Shown piece after piece: positions 7,883 to 11,646 of a DNA stretch of 11,646 nucleotides. Position 1 is the stretch's first letter; the number at the start of each line of letters is the position of its first letter. The notes below the pieces were generated by a model. The model made no database searches. It was not told the origin of the DNA and worked only from the letters and a program-made list of their open reading frames with translations. Origin of the DNA: Sporomusa sp. (GTDB taxonomy: Bacteria; Bacillota_C; Negativicutes; Sporomusales; Sporomusaceae); NCBI GenBank assembly GCA_029256645.1, contig JAQSXM010000133.1, positions 1 through 11,646 on the forward strand, read 5' to 3'. Made by a program: the position numbers and the translations under genes.

Positions 7883-8782
7883 TCAGTCTACAATCTTACG
7901 GTCTAAGGCATCCCGCAGACCATCTCCGAACAAGTTAAATGCCAGGCAGGTAATCAATATCGCCAGGCCCGGGTAAAGCGCCACATGGGGCGCCGACATC
8001 AGATAATCTCTGCCTGAACTCAGCATAGCACCCCACTCTGGCATCGGCGGCTGAGCGCCTAGCCCCAGAAAGGACAATGACGCCGCAATCAGAATAGCCG
8101 AACCAATCCGCATGGTGAAATATACCAAAGCAACAGAAAAGGTTCCCGGAAAAATATGTTTCCAAATAATCTGCCTGTCAGGAATACCTACCGCTTTTGC
8201 GGCTTCGATATACATCATGTTTTTAAGAGCCAGCGTACTGCCGCGAATGATGCGGACAAACTGCGGAACGGTGTAGATAGCCACCGCCACTACTACGTTA
8301 TGCAGTCCCGGTCCCAAGATGGCGATAATGGCAATAGCCTGCAGGATACCGGGAAACGCAAACATAACATCACAAGTGCGCATAACCAATGAATCGTATC
8401 TTCCGCCATAGTAACCGGCGGTAAGGCCAAAGAAAGTACCAATCAGCGATCCTAAAAAAACTGAACTTAAGCTTACCGTTATGGAAATGCGCGTCCCATG
8501 GATAATCCGGCTCAATATATCTCTGCCAAATTCGTCCGTACCTAGTAAATGCTGAGCTGATGATGGCTGTAATAATGCGTTATACTCCGGCTTGATTGGA
8601 TCATAAGGAGAAATTACCGGCCCAGCGATGCTCACTAGGAATAGCACTGCAAGAACAAAAAAAGCGGCAATGGCCAGCTTCTGGCGGGAAAAGCGGCGAA
8701 TGAATTGCTGGATGGGTGAATCGGCCGGCACCGGAGTAAGCGCACGCTGAGCTGTACTCACAGATGTAACAGATTGCGTCAT
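7883..8782 (-). CDS. gsiD: Gsi-like peptide/glutathione ABC transporter permease, second subunit (GsiD/DppC type)
   Basis: 299 residues, inner-membrane permease that forms the channel with the GsiC-type subunit. An OppC-type N-terminal segment (about 24-75, including membrane helix 36-55 and SPYDP) precedes the BPD_transp_1 domain with about five further helices. The ATPase-coupling EAA loop is at about 191-213 (YIEAAKAVGI, WKHIFPG). Long matches to remembered E. coli GsiD include ICDVLFAFPGIL-like (136-147), SLSFLGLGAQPP (235-246) and AFNLFGDGLRDALD (281-294). E. coli GsiD is about 303 residues, so the length fits. The ATG at 8782 follows GAGGGG at 5 nt. It is separated from the upstream permease gene by an unusual 135-bp gap filled by an inverted-repeat element. 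Confidence 0.95.
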   Translation of the reverse strand: MTQSVTSVSTAQRALTPVPADSPIQQFIRRFSRQKLAIAAFFVLAVLFLVSIAGPVISPYDPIKPEYNALLQPSSAQHLLGTDEFGRDILSRIIHGTRISITVSLSSVFLGSLIGTFFGLTAGYYGGRYDSLVMRTCDVMFAFPGILQAIAIIAILGPGLHNVVVAVAIYTVPQFVRIIRGSTLALKNMMYIEAAKAVGIPDRQIIWKHIFPGTFSVALVYFTMRIGSAILIAASLSFLGLGAQPPMPEWGAMLSSGRDYLMSAPHVALYPGLAILITCLAFNLFGDGLRDALDRKIVD

Positions 8783-8808
8783 GAGTTCCCCTCTCTTTCC
8801 TCTTTAAT

Positions 8809-8924
8809 TATATAGTGCATTAAAGAATTTAGCGCCAGGGATTCGCTAAAATCCGAGGTCAAGCACCAGCGGTGGAGCGTTGGCTAATCCCGGGAAACAG
8901 CAATTCTTTAATGCGTCCTATATA
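8809..8924. repeat. Long-armed inverted-repeat element between the two permease genes
   Basis: GCATTAAAGAATT (8817-8829) is perfectly complementary to AATTCTTTAATGC (8902-8914). Outside these arms TATATAG (8809-8815) also matches CTATATA (8918-8924), giving a 20-bp arm with a small 1/3-nt internal loop. The 72-nt interior folds further: TTTAGCG/CGCTAAA (8828-8834 with 8844-8850, alternative to the arm ends) and CACC/GGTG around 8864-8874, plus GGGATT/AATCCC (8838-8843, 8885-8890). The right arm includes the stop codon of the upstream permease. It could be a MITE or REP-like insertion, or an RNA structure that tunes the expression of the downstream genes. No clear target-site duplication was seen. 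Confidence 0.75.
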
Positions 8925-9841
8925 TCTAGCCGGATCTGCGGATTTAAGACAGCATAGAGCACATCCACCAACAGATTGATCACCATGAATTGGATGGCAA
9001 ATAACAGCATCTCGGCTTGTATGACCGGATAGTCCCGCATGCTGACTGACGTAATTAGCATATTTCCCATCCCCGGCCATGAAAACACCGCTTCCACCAC
9101 CACCGAGCCGCCAAGTAAAAAACCAAACTGTAAGCCGGTCATCGTGACCACAGGCAAGAGCGCGTTCCGCAAAGCGTGCAACCACACAACGCGCAGTTCT
9201 TTCGCACCTTTAGCTCTGGCAGTGCGCACATAATCTTCGCCCAATGTTTCCAGCAGGCTGGAACGCGTAAACCGGGCAATAATAGCAGCCACCTGAGACC
9301 CTAATGTAATGGCAGGCAGGATGTAATGTTCCATAGAATCATTCCCTCCTGACGGCAGCCATCCCAGCTGCACGGCAAACAGTTCAATCAGCATCAGACC
9401 CAGCCAGAAGGAGGGCATGGAAATACCGGTAGTCGCAGCAAACATAGTGAACTGATCTTGCCATTTCCCCCGATTGGTGGCTGCAACCACCCCGAACAGC
9501 ATACCGGCGGCAATAGCCCAAACCATACTGATAAAACTAAGTTCCAACGTCGGCATGATCCGGTCGGCAATCATATCCATGACAGGCTCGCGCGTCCGGA
9601 AGGAACGACCCAAATCACCCTGCACCGCCCCTGATAAAAACTGCCAGAATTGCTCGTATATGGGACGATCCAGACCAAGTACGGCCCGGGTATTCTCAAC
9701 ATCTTGTGCTGATGCTTCAGGGCCGGCGACAATCCGCGCCGGGTCCCCCGGAATCATATGCAAAAACAAAAAAATGACCACCGATACGACCAACAAAATT
9801 GGGGCCATCGCGGCTAAACGCCGGGCAATATAGATCAGCAC
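8918..9841 (-). CDS. gsiC: Gsi-like peptide/glutathione ABC transporter permease, first subunit (GsiC/DppB type)
   Basis: 307 residues, inner-membrane permease with about six helices (first at about 10-29; others near 100-120, 135-158, 175-190, 230-250 and 278-297). N-terminal HMIPGDPAR (28-36) is typical of DppB/OppB proteins. The EAA coupling loop is [11 protein letters not shown]...LHALRN (202-226). Close similarity to remembered E. coli GsiC (306 residues) along the whole length: [60 protein letters not shown]. The start is GTG 9841 with AAGGAGGAAGGGTAA ahead of it. It follows the binding-protein gene after 68 bp that contain a hairpin. Its TAG stop lies in the right arm of the inverted-repeat element. 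Confidence 0.96.
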   Translation of the reverse strand: MLIYIARRLAAMAPILLVVSVVIFLFLHMIPGDPARIVAGPEASAQDVENTRAVLGLDRPIYEQFWQFLSGAVQGDLGRSFRTREPVMDMIADRIMPTLELSFISMVWAIAAGMLFGVVAATNRGKWQDQFTMFAATTGISMPSFWLGLMLIELFAVQLGWLPSGGNDSMEHYILPAITLGSQVAAIIARFTRSSLLETLGEDYVRTARAKGAKELRVVWLHALRNALLPVVTMTGLQFGFLLGGSVVVEAVFSWPGMGNMLITSVSMRDYPVIQAEMLLFAIQFMVINLLVDVLYAVLNPQIRLDI

Positions 9842-9878
9842 TTACCCTTCCTCCTTGCTATAAGGTGTATAAGAGAAA

Positions 9879-9904
9879 CTGGCCCAAGGCATCCCTTGGA
9901 CCAG
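9879..9904 (-). terminator. Intercistronic hairpin between binding-protein and permease genes
   Basis: CTGGCCCAAGG (9879-9889) pairs with CCTTGGACCAG (9894-9904) around a 4-nt loop, 11 bp with one G-U wobble on the minus-strand RNA. It starts 5 nt after the gsiB stop and is followed by TTTCTCTTATA. Such hairpins after a binding-protein gene commonly act as partial terminators or protect the upstream mRNA from 3' decay, so that binding protein is made in excess over the permeases. The role here is inferred. Confidence 0.6.
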
Positions 9905-9909
9905 CCGGA

Positions 9910-11478
9910 TTATTTGAACTCAGCATGCACAACATCTTGTGTGGCATCCGGAAGCACATAAACGCCGGAAAGGTTCTTGCGTTTCCCTACTAAATTGTCA
10001 GGCACAGTCAGGAACACCCAGGGGGCATCTTCAACGATTACCTTCTGGGCCTCAGCATAGGCGTTTAAGCGTTCTTTTTCATCCCCTGATTCCAGGCCGG
10101 TTACAACGTATTTGTCCAGTTGGTCACTGACATAAAAACCAGAATTAAAACCGGCAGTCGGGAACATATTTTTGGACAGCAACGGGCGAATACCCCAGTC
10201 AGCTTCACCGGTTGACGGTGACCAGCCGCTAACTGCTGCCTGCAATTTGCTTTCTTCCGGCTTTAATGACAGTTGGTTAGTCAACGTAACAAATTCCATT
10301 TGCTGAATTGTTGCCTTTACGCCAATGATTTGCCATTGCTGCTGAACAAACTCGGCAATCTTGGCCCTGATAGTATCATTAGGTGTCCAGAGGGTAATCT
10401 CAAAACCATTGGGTAAGCCGGCTTCTGCCAGCAGTTTTTTGGCTTTTTCTACATCATAAGCATACATCTGCTGTTTTTGGAAGCCCCATACCTTGGGTGC
10501 AATCGCCGATTCAGGGGCTGACGCGAAACCTCTGTATACTACTTTGTTCAGTGCGTCTTTATCCACAGCATAATTCAAGGCCTGACGGACGCGCTTGTCG
10601 TCAAAAGGCTTTTGGTTTACATTAAAAACAACATAACGTATGATCGTAGACTGGGCCTTGTCAACAACAATATTGCTGTCACCTTTTACACTCTCAGTTT
10701 GCTCCGGGGGCAGCGGGTAGATAAACTGCGCTTCCCCGGTCTTCAGCATAGCTATCCGGGAAGCAGTTTCAGGCACAGGCTTGAAGGTAATTTTCTCAAC
10801 TTTGGCGGCATTGGCCTTATCCCAGTAACCGTCAAACTTTTTGACTACTACATATTGCCCGTCTTTCCATTCGACGAACTGGAACGGGCCGGTGCCGACC
10901 GGATGACGGTTCAGGTCCTTGCCATACTCCTTGATGGCTTTCGGAGAAATCATCAGACCTGCGGGATGAGCGAAAGCCTGAACGATCGGGGCAAACGGTT
11001 TATTGAGGACAATCTTAACGGTATATGGATCAATAATTTCCACATGATCAATCGCTGCATATAAAGAGGCCCGCTTCAGTTTGTTGGCAGGATCTTTTAA
11101 GCGGTCAATATTTGCTTTGACGGCATCGGCATTAAAATCGGTGCCGTCTTGGAATTTGATCCCCTTTTTCAGTTTGAAGGTAAGGCTTTTGGCATCCTTG
11201 GCCAGTTCCGGCATAGCCTCAGCCAATACCGGTATAACCTGCATATCTTTGTCAAAGCCAAGCAGACCTTCGTACATGGTCTTTTGAATCCCATAAGCCA
11301 AGGTGTCTTGGGTATCATGCGGGTCCATGGTCGTCGGATTGGCTTCCTGCCCCACAACCAGTTCATTCGGCTTTTTATCGCCGCTGGCGGCTTGATTAGA
11401 CTTTGAGCAACCAGCCAACAGCACACTGAGAGCTACCATACCTATAAATAGCAGACGAAATACTTTTGACATCTTCAT
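9910..11478 (-). CDS. gsiB: Gsi-like peptide/glutathione-binding lipoprotein (SBP_bac_5 family)
   Basis: 522 residues. The extracytoplasmic receptor that captures the substrate and hands it to the permease. A lipoprotein signal is present: basic KMSKVFR, hydrophobic core, then lipobox LLAGC with Cys24, followed by a polar linker; the protein is therefore membrane-anchored. The SBP_bac_5 domain covers about residues 38-520. It resembles E. coli GsiB from memory at several places: FQDGTDFNADAVKAN (109-123), HPVGTGPF (192-199), MLKTGEAQF (244-252), RQALNYAVD (298-306) and GWSPSTGEADW (418-428). It also resembles nickel, dipeptide and other family 5 receptors, so glutathione is likely but unproven. 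AAGGAGG (11488-11494) lies 9 nt before the chosen ATG; a nearer ATG at 4 nt leads straight to a stop (ATG AAA TGA). First gene of the importer operon. Confidence 0.94.
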   Translation of the reverse strand: MKMSKVFRLLFIGMVALSVLLAGCSKSNQAASGDKKPNELVVGQEANPTTMDPHDTQDTLAYGIQKTMYEGLLGFDKDMQVIPVLAEAMPELAKDAKSLTFKLKKGIKFQDGTDFNADAVKANIDRLKDPANKLKRASLYAAIDHVEIIDPYTVKIVLNKPFAPIVQAFAHPAGLMISPKAIKEYGKDLNRHPVGTGPFQFVEWKDGQYVVVKKFDGYWDKANAAKVEKITFKPVPETASRIAMLKTGEAQFIYPLPPEQTESVKGDSNIVVDKAQSTIIRYVVFNVNQKPFDDKRVRQALNYAVDKDALNKVVYRGFASAPESAIAPKVWGFQKQQMYAYDVEKAKKLLAEAGLPNGFEITLWTPNDTIRAKIAEFVQQQWQIIGVKATIQQMEFVTLTNQLSLKPEESKLQAAVSGWSPSTGEADWGIRPLLSKNMFPTAGFNSGFYVSDQLDKYVVTGLESGDEKERLNAYAEAQKVIVEDAPWVFLTVPDNLVGKRKNLSGVYVLPDATQDVVHAEFK

Positions 11479-11553
11479 TTCATTTAACCTCCTTATGTAC
11501 TATGACTTACTATGTATACAGGTCGTCGTTTCCGCATTCCTCCTTCAGCCTAT

Positions 11554-11624
11554 CCTGTTATCAATAAATAAAAAGAGCCCTCGATTATCTCGAGAGCTCC
11601 CTTGCTCTCGTTCGGTATAACAGG
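11554..11624 (-). promoter_or_regulatory. Structured leader with competing hairpins, possible transcription attenuator of the importer operon
   Basis: On the minus-strand RNA, CCTGTTAT-type arms at 11617-11624 and 11554-11561 are perfectly complementary (8 bp) and enclose two mutually exclusive stems. One is CGAGAGC/GCTCTCG (11604-11610 with 11591-11597, 6-nt loop). The other is the terminator stem 11590-11599 with 11575-11584. Both need bases 11591-11597, so only one can form. I saw no good promoter between this structure and gsiB, which favours transcription entering from the right. No T-box consensus (GGGTGG...) or known riboswitch core was recognised; the rest of the leader would lie beyond the window. 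Confidence 0.45.
11575..11599 (-). terminator. Intrinsic terminator upstream of gsiB
   Basis: GAGCTCTCGA then loop GATAA then TCGAGGGCTC on the minus strand: 10 bp with one G-U wobble, followed directly by TTTTTATTT. It either ends an upstream minus-strand gene beyond the right edge or is the terminator arm of a regulated leader for the importer operon. Confidence 0.85.
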
Positions 11625-11646
11625 GAGAACGGTATTAATTTAATCA

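Noticed and set aside
8859..9185. 108-residue minus-strand frame across the permease end and the inverted repeat
   Set aside because: Overlaps the well-supported GsiC-type permease in another frame and has no ribosome binding site or recognisable domain.
10612..11064. 150-residue plus-strand frame inside gsiB
   Set aside because: Antisense shadow of the binding-protein gene; no initiation signal.
11493..11537. 14-codon leader ORF (MRKRRPVYIVSHST) between the terminator and gsiB, ending next to the gsiB ribosome binding site
   Set aside because: Its AAGGAGG is only one base from the ATG, too close for efficient initiation, and no regulatory codon run is visible; kept as unsupported.
11575..11624. 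T-box riboswitch for the importer leader
   Set aside because: The conserved T-box sequence and specifier-loop architecture were not seen in the available bases.

Overview
The window looks like the chromosome of an anaerobic, probably spore-forming Firmicute. The dense AAGGAGG-type ribosome binding sites, the GTG and TTG starts and the protein flavour fit the Negativicutes (Sporomusa/Pelosinus-like), but there is no rRNA or marker gene here, so this is inference. Nearly everything is on the minus strand. The only plus-strand gene I support is a small membrane protein.

Left part, 1-2602. The window opens inside glgC (ADP-glucose pyrophosphorylase, glycogen synthesis), minus strand, with its C-terminal tip cut off by the window edge. 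Upstream of glgC is a gap of about 355 bp. It holds a strong hairpin, a short palindrome of the GGGGACGGTTCTCT class that I associate with dispersed REP-like repeats, and four helically phased TTTAAGGT-like direct repeats just ahead of a plus-strand three-helix membrane protein of unknown function. This gene converges on a secreted glucosaminidase (cell-wall hydrolase). A 21-bp-stem terminator separates the glucosaminidase from the next gene.

Middle, 2612-5882. An M29-family aminopeptidase and a 702-residue sigma-54 enhancer-binding regulator (PrpR_N-like sensor, PAS-like region, AAA+ domain, C-terminal winged helix instead of the usual Fis helix) form a two-gene unit. The regulator comes first, and the peptidase starts 58 nt inside the regulator's 3' end.

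Right part, 5912-11646. This is a five-gene peptide-importer operon, transcribed right to left: lipoprotein binding protein, two permeases, two ATPases. The binding protein and both permeases resemble, over their full length, E. coli GsiB, GsiC and GsiD, the glutathione importer. The double ATPase GsiA is replaced by two separate OppD/OppF-type genes. A terminator closes the operon just before the regulator gene.

Taken together, 2612-11478 reads as one functional block: import of a small peptide or glutathione-like substrate (Gsi-like ABC transporter), intracellular cleavage (M29 aminopeptidase) and control by a sigma-54 activator that probably senses a small molecule. E. coli gsi genes also sit next to a peptidase gene (iaaA), of a different family.

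The most interesting non-coding features are: a ~116-bp long-armed inverted-repeat element between the two permease genes; a leader ahead of the operon with two mutually exclusive hairpins, one of them a terminator; an intercistronic hairpin after the binding-protein gene; and the phased operator-like repeats ahead of the small membrane protein. I saw no tRNA, rRNA, CRISPR array, transposase or phage gene.
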